Positions 11,705 through 18,838 of a DNA stretch of 38,367 bases are shown one piece after another. The stretch is from an uncultured Synechococcaceae cyanobacterium (GTDB lineage: Bacteria; Cyanobacteriota; Cyanobacteriia; PCC-6307; Cyanobiaceae), in contig CAIZNP010000192.1 in the NCBI GenBank assembly GCA_903934375.1, positions 1 through 38,367 on the forward strand, written 5' to 3'. The stretch's first letter is position 1. Every line of letters starts with the position of its first letter. A program made the position numbers and the translations under genes. Under the pieces are notes generated by a model that did not search any database, was not told the DNA's origin, and worked only from the letters and a program-made list of their open reading frames with translations.

Positions 11705-11749
11705 CCTTGCGATTTGCCCTTGCGGTTGATCGCAAGGCCTCGGCACAAT
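11705..11749 (+). promoter_or_regulatory. Candidate promoter/operator with three CCTTGCG half-sites
   Basis: CCTTGCG occurs at 11705-11711 and 11718-11724, and its inverse CGCAAGG at 11731-11737. The three start exactly 13 bases apart. The last two form a perfect 7-bp inverted repeat around GTTGAT. A weak promoter, TTGCGG (11720-11725) and CACAAT (11744-11749) with an 18-base spacer, overlaps the repeat. The layout suggests an operator for the following regulator gene, perhaps autoregulation. The hairpin could instead end the ctaCDE transcript. Confidence 0.4.
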
Positions 11750-11811
11750 CGGCCCAGTCAACCTTTGCGCGTCCGGTGTTCGTCGAAGAGAAAGCCAGCA
11801 CGCCACTGCCG

Positions 11812-12180
11812 ATGCTGGAGGGAAAAGCCTTGCTCGACAAGGCCCGTTCACTCAGCAATCGCCCCGAGGATCAGATCGCCAAAGCCTGTGGCTATGTCGG
11901 CCCCAGTGGTCGTGTGCTCAAGAAGAGTTTCTACCGGGCACTCGTTGAAGCGAAGGGCTACAAACTGCCCTCCCATAGCAGCGGTACCAGCGGCAGCAAA
12001 GGACGGCAGGCCGAGTTCCGCACCCGTGTGCACGGCAACGGCAACCTGCTGATCGGCCAGGCCTATACCCGCCGCATGGGTCTGGAGCCGGGCCAGGAAT
12101 TCAAGATCGAGATCCACCGCGAAACCGGCGCCATCTGGCTGCTGCCCCTTGAAGGAGAGGGCGCCGGCAGCGACGACTGA
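11812..12180 (+). CDS. cyAbrB-family transcriptional regulator
   Basis: A 122-residue DNA-binding protein of the cyanobacterial AbrB family, whose members tune carbon/nitrogen balance and other responses. The N-terminal half begins MLEGKALLDKARSL and contains IAKACGYVGPSGRVLKKSFY and ALVEAKGYKL, typical for the family. The C-terminal half (RTRVHGNGNLLIGQAYTRRM, then LEPGQEFKIEI) is the AbrB-like DNA-binding fold. ATG 11812 gives the usual family start. GTG 11776 and TTG 11707 are in-frame alternatives adding 12 or 35 residues. Its targets are unknown; proximity to ctaCDE does not prove it regulates them. Confidence 0.85.
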   Translation: MLEGKALLDKARSLSNRPEDQIAKACGYVGPSGRVLKKSFYRALVEAKGYKLPSHSSGTSGSKGRQAEFRTRVHGNGNLLIGQAYTRRMGLEPGQEFKIEIHRETGAIWLLPLEGEGAGSDD

Positions 12181-12200
12181 ACCGGAACAACTGCAGCGCC

Positions 12201-12794
12201 TCAGGCGATCCGGTCACCCCGCTTGGGAGCGTGGAAGGCCGCGCTGAACACGAGCAGATCGATGCCGCTGAACAGGAAGCTGATTCCCACCAGGATTCCC
12301 AGCACGCTCAGCAGACCACCGGGCCGCATCGTCACGATGATCAGGCCCAGCAGAACGGTCACGATCCCGTTGGCCAGACCCCAGCCCCAGCCGGCCATCT
12401 GCCGGTTGGAGAGGGCCACGATCGCGGCCACCAGGCCCTCCAGCAGAAACACCAGACCGATGGCAAAGGCCAGGGCCGCCACCTGAGCCGCGGCGGGCAC
12501 CAGGCCAACGCTGAACTGCTGAATGATCCAGGCGCCGGTCACAAGGAACAGCGTCGACAGCACCAGGCGCAGGAAGCAGTGCCAGCGGCTGAGGCGACGG
12601 GCCCTGTTGAGGCCGTTGACCCAGCCGATGATCCCCGCCACCAGGAAGGCCAGGGCCACCACCACCGTGACCCAGGCGGAGGCAATCACCGGGAACACCA
12701 GCGCCAGAACCCCCAGCACCAGCAGCAGGATGCCTTCGGCAAGGGTGAAGGAGCGCAGGGATCCGGGATCCAGATCCTGACCGTCGGAGGCCAT
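12201..12794 (-). CDS. HdeD-like DUF308 membrane protein
   Basis: A 197-residue membrane protein of the HdeD/DUF308 family. It has six hydrophobic segments in three pairs, with family-like stretches LAEGILLLVLGVLALVFPVI, LAFLVAGIIGWVNGL and LLSVLGILVGISFLFSGI. HdeD in E. coli is linked to acid resistance, but homologues elsewhere have no established function. The ATG at 12794 follows a plausible intergenic gap; a further upstream frame of 13 residues is possible. It converges on the cyAbrB gene with a 20-base gap and follows ribE on the same strand by 53 bases. Confidence 0.82.
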   Translation of the reverse strand: MASDGQDLDPGSLRSFTLAEGILLLVLGVLALVFPVIASAWVTVVVALAFLVAGIIGWVNGLNRARRLSRWHCFLRLVLSTLFLVTGAWIIQQFSVGLVPAAAQVAALAFAIGLVFLLEGLVAAIVALSNRQMAGWGWGLANGIVTVLLGLIIVTMRPGGLLSVLGILVGISFLFSGIDLLVFSAAFHAPKRGDRIA

Positions 12795-12847
12795 CGGAGG
12801 TTTCGGGGCGGCAGACGCCCGGACCCTAAGCATGGGCAGCGCCGGCG

Positions 12848-13525
12848 TCAGCCCCAGCCGTGCTCCGCCAGCCAGGCCCCGGTGATGGCCGGCCCATCGG
12901 CGCCAGCTGGCGGCTGGCCTGCTGACGCCCGGCCGGCCAGCAGGCGCTCGGTGTACTTGGCCAGCAGATCCGCCTCCAGATTCACCGCATCGCCGGGGCG
13001 CAGGTGCTGCAGGGTGGTGCTGCTCCAGGTGTGGGGGATCACGGCGATCCAGAACTCAGCACCATCGGCACTGCAGCCCGCCACGGTGAGGCTCACCCCA
13101 TCCACCGCCACGCTGGCCTTCTCGCAGATGTAGCGGCCGTAGGCGCAATCCCGCCAACGCAGCACCAGCCGCCAGGAGGCCGGCTGCGCCTCCACGGCCA
13201 CCACCGCCGCCAGGCCATCCACATGGCCGCTCACCAGGTGTCCCCCCAGCCGATCCGCCAGCCGCAGCGCCGGTTCCAGGTTCACCCAGCCGCGCCGATC
13301 GGCCTTGGCCGCCAGGGTGGTGCGCGCCAGGGTCTCCTCGCTCACATCAGCGCGAAAACCCGCGGCGCTGCGGGCCACCACCGTCAGGCAGACCCCATCC
13401 ACCGCCACGCTGTCCCCCAGGGCCAGGGCGGCAGGATCGAGGCCCGATCCGGCGGGCACCAGCAGCTCGACCCCACCGCCGCAGCGCTGCAACTGAGCCA
13501 CGGCCTGCACCAGCCCGGTGAACAT
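12848..13525 (-). CDS. ribE: Riboflavin synthase alpha subunit
   Basis: This enzyme dismutates two 6,7-dimethyl-8-ribityllumazine molecules into riboflavin, the last step of the pathway. The 225 residues form two homologous lumazine-binding barrels. Domain one has MFTGLVQ and DSVAVDGVCLTVV. Domain two has EKASVAVDGVSLTVAG. LGGHLVSGHVDG lies between them, and NLEADLLAKYTERLL is the family ending. ATG 13525 gives the invariant MFTG start. It diverges from the BFN-family gene across 55 bases, too short for an FMN riboswitch. Confidence 0.95.
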   Translation of the reverse strand: MFTGLVQAVAQLQRCGGGVELLVPAGSGLDPAALALGDSVAVDGVCLTVVARSAAGFRADVSEETLARTTLAAKADRRGWVNLEPALRLADRLGGHLVSGHVDGLAAVVAVEAQPASWRLVLRWRDCAYGRYICEKASVAVDGVSLTVAGCSADGAEFWIAVIPHTWSSTTLQHLRPGDAVNLEADLLAKYTERLLAGRASAGQPPAGADGPAITGAWLAEHGWG

Positions 13526-13548
13526 GCGGTGTGCCCAGCAACCCTGGC

Positions 13549-13554
13549 CATAAT
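13549..13554 (+). promoter_or_regulatory. Possible -10 box before the BFN-family gene
   Basis: CATAAT lies 27 bases upstream of ATG 13581 within the 55-base divergent region shared with ribE. No good -35 match was seen 16-18 bases upstream. This is a weak, position-based call. Confidence 0.3.
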
Positions 13555-13580
13555 CGGGCAAAGGGCCCTGTGGGCAAACC

Positions 13581-14192
13581 ATGGTCGAGATGCGCGTTGC
13601 CGGCATTGCCCTGGACGCGGCCAGCCGCAGCCCGATCGTGCTGCTGCGCGATCCCTCCGGCCGGCGGCAGGTGCCGATCTGGATTGATCAGGCCCAGGCC
13701 CAGAACATCCTGGCCGGCCTCAGCGATGACATCCCGCCGCGGCCCCTCAGCCACGATCTGATGGCGAGCCTGCTGGAGATCGGTGGTCTGACCCTGGAGC
13801 GGGTGATCATCCACGCCATCGAGGACAACACCTTCCGCGCGGTGCTCAAGCTGAGCGGCGCCGGCGGTGGCAGCGAGCTGGATGCCCGCCCCAGCGACGC
13901 CATCGCCCTGGCCCTGCGCTCTGGCAGCAGCATCTGGATGCTGGAGGAAGTGGTGGCTGACGCCTCGATTCCGGTGGATGCCGAAGCCGACGCGGAGGAC
14001 GACGCCGACTTCCGGCGTTTCCTCGATGCCGTCAGTCCGGCGGAACTGGTGCGCCAGATCTCGAAAGCCCATCCTGAAGCGCCAGCCGAGGGCGGCGAAG
14101 CGGACGTCGAACCAGACGACGCACCAGACGCTGAGCCCGACGCCGACAGCGAGGCTGATCCCGGCAGCCCGGGGGGAACGCTCCCTGGCTGA
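13581..14192 (+). CDS. Bifunctional nuclease (BFN, DUF151) family protein
   Basis: A 203-residue protein with a DUF151/BFN domain at residues 1-130. Family landmarks are MVEMRVAGIALD at the start, PIVLLRD, VPIWIDQAQAQNI and the highly conserved DARPSDAIALALR at 101-113. Plant and archaeal relatives have been reported as nucleases, but the biochemical role in cyanobacteria is not established. A second part (about 135-203) is strongly acidic, rich in Asp, Glu, Ala and Pro, and probably disordered. Its end overlaps the likely start of the downstream reductase by eight bases. Confidence 0.88.
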   Translation: MVEMRVAGIALDAASRSPIVLLRDPSGRRQVPIWIDQAQAQNILAGLSDDIPPRPLSHDLMASLLEIGGLTLERVIIHAIEDNTFRAVLKLSGAGGGSELDARPSDAIALALRSGSSIWMLEEVVADASIPVDAEADAEDDADFRRFLDAVSPAELVRQISKAHPEAPAEGGEADVEPDDAPDAEPDADSEADPGSPGGTLPG

Positions 14193-15351
14193 CGCCGGCC
14201 CACCGTTCAGCGCCGGAACGCCTCGTCTGCACCGCTTCGGCCGCGGCAGGCCCGTGTCGGCCTTCAGCCTGGGCACGATGCGGGCCGTCGAGAGCCCGCA
14301 GCAGATGGCGACGGTGCTGCAGGCAGCCCTGGCGGCCGGCATCCGCCATATCGAAACAGCCCCCGCCTACGGCCCGGCCGAGGCCTATCTGGGTCAGGCC
14401 CTGCGGTCGCTGGCGGCGGCGGACCCGCAGCGCAGCGCCGAGCTGGTGCTCACCAGCAAGCTGCTGCCCGGCCCCGAGCTGGCCGCCTCCCAGGAGCAGC
14501 TGCGGGCGATCCTGCAGCGGCTCGGCGTCTCCAGGCTCGACAACCTGGCTGTGCATGGCCTGAACCGGCCCGACCATCTGGCCTGGGCCTTGCATGGCCC
14601 CGGCGCCGAACTGCTGCACTGGGCCCTCGAAGAGGGTCTGGTGGGCCAGGTGGGCTTCTCCAGTCATGGCGATACCGCCCTGATCGAGCAGGCCCTGGCC
14701 TCCGGGCACTTCGACTTCTGCAGCCTGCATGTGCACCTGTTCGATCAGACCCGCCTGCCGCTGGCCCGCGCCGCCCTGGCCAGCGGCATCGGTGTCCTGG
14801 CGATCTCCCCGGCCGACAAGGGCGGCCGCCTCTACGACCCGCCGCCCGAGCTGCTGGCCGACTGCGCTCCGTTCCACCCCCTCGAACTGGCCTATCGCTT
14901 CCTGCTCGATCAGGGGATCTCCACCCTGAGCCTGGGGGCCGCCCAGCCGGGCGACCTGGCCTGGGCCACGGCCATCAGCGGCTCCCTGCCCTGGCTGAGT
15001 GATGCGCACCGGCAAGCCCTGCAACGCCTGAGCGCCGCCGGCGAGGCCCGCCTGGGCGCCGAGCGCTGCGGCCAGTGCAGGGCCTGCCTGCCCTGCCCCA
15101 GCGGAGTTCCGATCCCGGAGCTGCTGCGGCTGCGCAACCTGGCCGTGGGCCACGGCATGCAGGCCTTCGCCGAGGAGCGCTACAACCTGATCGGCCGAGC
15201 CGGCCACTGGTGGGAGGAGCGCAATGCCAGCGCCTGTGTGCGCTGCGGCAACTGCCTGCCCCGCTGCCCCCACGGCCTGCCCATCCCTGACCTGCTGGCC
15301 GACACGCACCACCGCCTGGCGGCCGCCCCGCGTCGCCGGCTGTGGGGCTGA
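14185..15351 (+). CDS. Aldo/keto reductase with C-terminal ferredoxin-like Fe-S motifs
   Basis: An aldo/keto reductase barrel (LHRFGRGRPVSAFSLGTM, then HIETAPAYGPAEAYLGQAL) is followed by a C-terminal cysteine-rich domain. That domain holds CGQCRACLPCP and CVRCGNCLPRCP, consistent with 4Fe-4S binding. Such fusions are widespread but their substrates are mostly unknown. The start is a problem: between about 14028 and 14254 the frame has no ATG, GTG or TTG. CTG at 14185, overlapping the upstream stop, best preserves the N-terminal strand. GTG 14254 would cut into the fold. The product would be 388 residues from CTG. Confidence 0.78.
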   Translation: MADAGPPFSAGTPRLHRFGRGRPVSAFSLGTMRAVESPQQMATVLQAALAAGIRHIETAPAYGPAEAYLGQALRSLAAADPQRSAELVLTSKLLPGPELAASQEQLRAILQRLGVSRLDNLAVHGLNRPDHLAWALHGPGAELLHWALEEGLVGQVGFSSHGDTALIEQALASGHFDFCSLHVHLFDQTRLPLARAALASGIGVLAISPADKGGRLYDPPPELLADCAPFHPLELAYRFLLDQGISTLSLGAAQPGDLAWATAISGSLPWLSDAHRQALQRLSAAGEARLGAERCGQCRACLPCPSGVPIPELLRLRNLAVGHGMQAFAEERYNLIGRAGHWWEERNASACVRCGNCLPRCPHGLPIPDLLADTHHRLAAAPRRRLWG

Positions 15352-15365
15352 AGGATCCGGATCCT
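15352..15365. terminator. 14-base palindrome between convergent genes
   Basis: AGGATCCGGATCCT is a perfect palindrome starting one base after the reductase stop. It is followed by CCTGG...CCAGG, a second weak stem. The 32-base gap separates two converging genes, so a shared terminator is possible. No T-run is present. Confidence 0.3.
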
Positions 15366-15383
15366 GGGCGCCAAGCCAGGGGG

Positions 15384-16502
15384 CTAGGCCAGGGCCCGAT
15401 CCCAGAGCTCCTGCCAGCGTTGCTGTTCGGAGGGGCTGAGGGCCTCGAGGTTGCTGCAGCGCTGCAGCACAGCCTCCGGGGGCAGCAGCAGCGCCCGCAG
15501 ACGCTCAGGCCAGCGCGCCAGGGCCGGCTGCAGCCGGGCGCGCGGCAGCGGCGGCACCCACCCGCCGGCCAGCAGGCGGTCGAGCAGCGGCAACTCCAGA
15601 CCCTGACGCAGCCATGCCAGTGGTAGAGGCAGATCCGCCGCCAGGGCGGACATGGGGGCAGGTCGCAGCAGCAGCTGCCACCACAGGGGTGACCCACTCG
15701 CCGGCAGCAGGGCCTGCAGGCGCGGATCGCTCTGCAGCAGGGGGATCACCCGGTGGCTGGGCAACACCGCCGCCTCCGCATCGCCGGCCAGCAGCAGGTT
15801 GAGGCCATCCACTTCATCGAGGGCCACCGCCTGACCCACCAGTCGGCGCAACTGATCCGGCAGGCGGGGATCATCCGCCGCCGCGGCCGTGCCGCCCGAC
15901 AGCCCCAGCTGCCGGCAGGCCAGATCGATGACGACCCGCGGGCTGGAGGGCAGCACCAGCCGCCCCCGCAGGCTTGGATCGAGCAGCAGATCCCAGCCCT
16001 GCTCACGGCGTTGCCAGAGATCGGATCGACTGCGCAGCAGCAACAGCCAGGTACCGAAGGCCCAGGGATAGGCCAGGGCGTCGGCACCAGCGGATGCGAA
16101 CAGACGACTGGCCGACTGGGCGCGGGCATCCAGCTGGGCCAGCAGAGCCGGGGCAGCGAAGGGCTGCAGCTGGCTGCGTTCGAGCCGTTGGGCCCAGCCG
16201 TCGCCGAGGGCCAGCAGCTGAGCCGAAGTCTCATGGGGCCGGACCGCGGCCGCCAGCACGGCCTCGGGGGAGGCCATGGGGTCCGCACGCCAGTCGCTCG
16301 GCAGCTCCTGCAACCAGGCGGCTGGCAGCACACCACGTACGCTGACCAGCCGCCCAGCCGGCTCCTGGCGGCTGCACCCCCCGAGGCCGCCCCCGGCAAC
16401 CGCCGCCCCCGCCAGGGCGGCCAGCTGCAGAGCACGACGGCGGCCAACGCTCGCGTTGAAGCTCACGTGGAAGCTGGAGTGGGAGCGATGGGCGGGCGCC
16501 AT
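15384..16502 (-). CDS. ABC-type extracellular substrate-binding lipoprotein (polyamine-like)
   Basis: A 372-residue exported protein resembling PotD/spermidine-putrescine and iron binding proteins. Residues 20-43 read as a twin-arginine lipoprotein signal: GRRRALQLAALAG followed by the lipobox LGGC with Cys43. The body has typical clamshell features such as YPWAFGTWLLLLRS, WDLLLDPSLRGRLVLPSSPR and GDAEAAVLPSHRVI. ATG 16502 was chosen. No permease or ATPase gene is adjacent, so it is an orphan here and the ligand is unknown. It lies ten bases downstream of the CobT-like gene on the same strand. Confidence 0.75.
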   Translation of the reverse strand: MAPAHRSHSSFHVSFNASVGRRRALQLAALAGAAVAGGGLGGCSRQEPAGRLVSVRGVLPAAWLQELPSDWRADPMASPEAVLAAAVRPHETSAQLLALGDGWAQRLERSQLQPFAAPALLAQLDARAQSASRLFASAGADALAYPWAFGTWLLLLRSRSDLWQRREQGWDLLLDPSLRGRLVLPSSPRVVIDLACRQLGLSGGTAAAADDPRLPDQLRRLVGQAVALDEVDGLNLLLAGDAEAAVLPSHRVIPLLQSDPRLQALLPASGSPLWWQLLLRPAPMSALAADLPLPLAWLRQGLELPLLDRLLAGGWVPPLPRARLQPALARWPERLRALLLPPEAVLQRCSNLEALSPSEQQRWQELWDRALA

Positions 16503-16512
16503 GGCCGCGACC

Positions 16513-17664
16513 CTAGGCCGGCCCTTCGGGGGCAATCGCCGCCAGGCGCAGCTCGACACAGGCCTGATCACAGGCTTCGGCCAGGGCCAACGGCGAGCGG
16601 CCACTGAGCTGCCAGAGCAGGGCCAGCCCCCCGGCCCCCACCCCCTCCTTGACGAAGCCCTGCTCGTAGGCCTGCAGCGCCGGGCTTCGGCAGCTGCCGA
16701 AGCGCAGCGCCGCGGCAAAAGCCAGGGGCAGGCCACCCCAGCGGCGGCCGATCAGCGCCAACAGGCCCTGAAGGTCGCTGCCGGCGTCGGCGGCCACCCA
16801 GGCCGTGGTGGCGATCGCCGCCTGCTCCAACAGCCGCGGGCGGTCCTCCGCTGCGCTCAGATCGAGCGCCAGAGCGAGCACCGCAGCCATCTGGCTGCCA
16901 CCTGCCAGCAGCAACGGCAGCCCAGCAGCGGCGGCCGTCCGCACAAGTCCCGCCGCCACAGCCTGCATCGGATCCCCCACCGCCGCCAGCACGGCAGCCG
17001 CCGGCGCCGGCTCAGCCAGTCCGGCAGCCGCCAGGCCGCGCTCCACCATGGCGGCCTTGAGGCCATGAACGGGCTGGCGCAGGCTGCCGCTGACCCGCCC
17101 GGCCGCCGCAACCCCCAGGCCCTGCAGCACCGCCTGGGCCGTGCTTGTTCCGCCCGGCACACACTCCGCCAGCAGCACCGGCGCCCGCTGGCGCGCCAGA
17201 GCCGCCCCCCAGCGGTCCCCCAGAGCCAGCAACCCCGCCACCCGCTCAGGCGCCATGGCGGAGCCAGTGCTCAGGCAGCGGGCGGGGGTCTGTCCGAGCG
17301 TGAGATGGGGCACGGCCGGCGGCACCGGCACCCCGAGATCGATCACCAGGGGATCCAGCGCCAGCTGCTCCACCACCACCCGGGCAATCAGTGCCGGGCT
17401 CACACCCGCCGGCAGCGGGGGCAGCGCATGGGGCAGCGGCCGCGATGGGCCGAGCAGCAGCAGTTCAGCATCAGCGGCAGCGGTGCGTCGCCGCGATTCA
17501 GGCGTGGCACCGGCGGCCGAGATGCCAGGCACCGCGGCGGTTTCGGTGCCGGCGAGCAGCAGGAGCAGCCGACAATCCGCCACCACCGGCGCCAGCCGCC
17601 GGCACCAGCGATCGGCCTGCTGGGCCTCCCCGCTCAGGCAGCGGGGAGGCGTGAAGGCCGGCAT
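16513..17664 (-). CDS. UPF0284 / CobT-like phosphoribosyltransferase family protein
   Basis: A 383-residue protein of the cyanobacterial and archaeal family related to nicotinate-nucleotide-dimethylbenzimidazole phosphoribosyltransferase. Visible features are GVPVPPAVPHLTLGQTPA, LLAECVPGGTSTAQAVLQGLG, LLLAGGSQMAAVLALAL and the Gly-rich C-terminal segment EQGFVKEGVGAGGL. CobT activates the lower ligand of cobalamin; whether this subfamily does so is not established. The ATG overlaps the TGA of the upstream DUF2232 gene by one base, so translation is likely coupled. Confidence 0.85.
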   Translation of the reverse strand: MPAFTPPRCLSGEAQQADRWCRRLAPVVADCRLLLLLAGTETAAVPGISAAGATPESRRRTAAADAELLLLGPSRPLPHALPPLPAGVSPALIARVVVEQLALDPLVIDLGVPVPPAVPHLTLGQTPARCLSTGSAMAPERVAGLLALGDRWGAALARQRAPVLLAECVPGGTSTAQAVLQGLGVAAAGRVSGSLRQPVHGLKAAMVERGLAAAGLAEPAPAAAVLAAVGDPMQAVAAGLVRTAAAAGLPLLLAGGSQMAAVLALALDLSAAEDRPRLLEQAAIATTAWVAADAGSDLQGLLALIGRRWGGLPLAFAAALRFGSCRSPALQAYEQGFVKEGVGAGGLALLWQLSGRSPLALAEACDQACVELRLAAIAPEGPA

Positions 17665-18302
17665 CAGAGGGGATCGAGAGCCAGCAGCGGCCGCAGCAGG
17701 GCGGGCGGCTCGCTGATCGGGCTCTGCAGACGCGGAAAGATCCAGTAGGCCACTGCGTGGAGGGCCAGCACGTAGATCAGGTTCTGCACCAGCACCAGCG
17801 CCAGCGCCATCAGCTGCACCTGCAGCAGATCGGGGCCGCCGCCCAGCTGCAGCAGTCCGCTCAGGCGTTCCAGCACCTGGGCGGCGGCGGTTGTGATCAG
17901 AACCCAGAGGTTCTCGCCCAGCAGCACGGAGAGCACCGCCACGCGCACCAGAAAGCCGGCGCTGCCGATCAGCAGGCCGATGCTCCAGCTCAGCCACCAG
18001 CTGCAGCGGCGCCGCCAGCACCAGCCCAGCCACAGGGCCAGCAGGCCGTAGGGGAACAGCACCAGGGGGCCGCGGATGGGCCCCATCAGCGCCACCAACA
18101 GCAGAGCAGCCACAGCAACGCCCTCGATGGCGCAGCGGCCGTTGTGGCGCAGCTGCAGCAGGGCCAGCGGCAGCGGCAGGGCCAGCCGGAACAGGGCGCC
18201 TCCCACCGGCAGGTAGTAGAGACCCACCCAGAGCAGCGCTGTTGCCGCCGCCAGATAGGCGCTGTCGGTGATCTGGCGAGCCTGGCGGCGGCTGAGGCTC
18301 AT
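17664..18302 (-). CDS. DUF2232 membrane protein
   Basis: A 212-residue integral membrane protein matching the DUF2232 pattern. After a short basic start (MSLSRRQARQIT) come about six hydrophobic segments, including ALPLPLALLQLRHNGRCAIE, a family-like stretch. The last helix, LVLVQNLIYVLALHAVAYWI, is followed by a Pro-rich tail. Relatives include transport-component-like proteins of unknown substrate. It overlaps the lipoprotein gene upstream (ATGA) and the CobT-like gene downstream by one base. Confidence 0.75.
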   Translation of the reverse strand: MSLSRRQARQITDSAYLAAATALLWVGLYYLPVGGALFRLALPLPLALLQLRHNGRCAIEGVAVAALLLVALMGPIRGPLVLFPYGLLALWLGWCWRRRCSWWLSWSIGLLIGSAGFLVRVAVLSVLLGENLWVLITTAAAQVLERLSGLLQLGGGPDLLQVQLMALALVLVQNLIYVLALHAVAYWIFPRLQSPISEPPALLRPLLALDPL

Positions 18303-18838
18303 CGGGGCGCCGGAGCCGGGGTGCGCAGCGGTGCCACAGGACTGGTGGCGGAGCCGGCGGAGCTGCCGATGCGCTCGATTGTCTCCACCTCGAAGGGCAC
18401 CCCGGCCGCCCGCAGCACTTCGGTGACCTGCTCGGCCGGAGCCGAGGGATCGGCGGCCGGCAGGCGGATTGTGACGCGGTAGGGCGCTGGAGCGCTGGGG
18501 GGTGTCGCAGGCCGGGGCACGGGCCTGGCCGCGGCACCGGCGGCGGGAGCTTTGGTGGCCTGGGCTGCTGGGCTGGCGGTGCTGCCTGGAGCCGTTCCGC
18601 TCGGGGTGGCCGCACCGCTTGGACGGGCCGGCTCTCGCGCTAGCTTGCTCGCCTCGGTGCTTGTACCGCTGGAGGACTGGGTCGCCGGAGCTGCCGGCGG
18701 CGCGGAGAAGCTGCGGGCCAGCTGATCGCCGAAGCGAGTACCGCTGCAGCCCGTCAGGGCCGTGGCTGTAAGCAGAGCCACCCAGGGGCAGAGGGGCCGG
18801 AGCGGTGGGCGTCGGCGGCGGGGCCGGAACCTGCCCAT
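18299..18838 (-). CDS. Pro/Ala-rich lipoprotein, unknown function
   Basis: A 179-residue predicted lipoprotein. A very basic n-region ([15 protein letters not shown]) and a hydrophobic stretch end at the lipobox LTGC with Cys31. A low-complexity Ala/Pro/Ser/Thr region fills about residues 40-115. A short ordered-looking C-terminal part follows, PYRVTIRLPAADPSAPAEQV, then LRAAGVPFEVETIERI. I know no function. It starts on the last base of the topA stop (TGATG) and ends in an ATGA overlap with the next gene. Confidence 0.65.
   Translation of the reverse strand: MGRFRPRRRRPPLRPLCPWVALLTATALTGCSGTRFGDQLARSFSAPPAAPATQSSSGTSTEASKLAREPARPSGAATPSGTAPGSTASPAAQATKAPAAGAAARPVPRPATPPSAPAPYRVTIRLPAADPSAPAEQVTEVLRAAGVPFEVETIERIGSSAGSATSPVAPLRTPAPAPR

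Noticed and set aside
13526-13580. FMN riboswitch before ribE
   Set aside because: The divergent gap is only 55 bases, too short for the aptamer, and no conserved elements are present.
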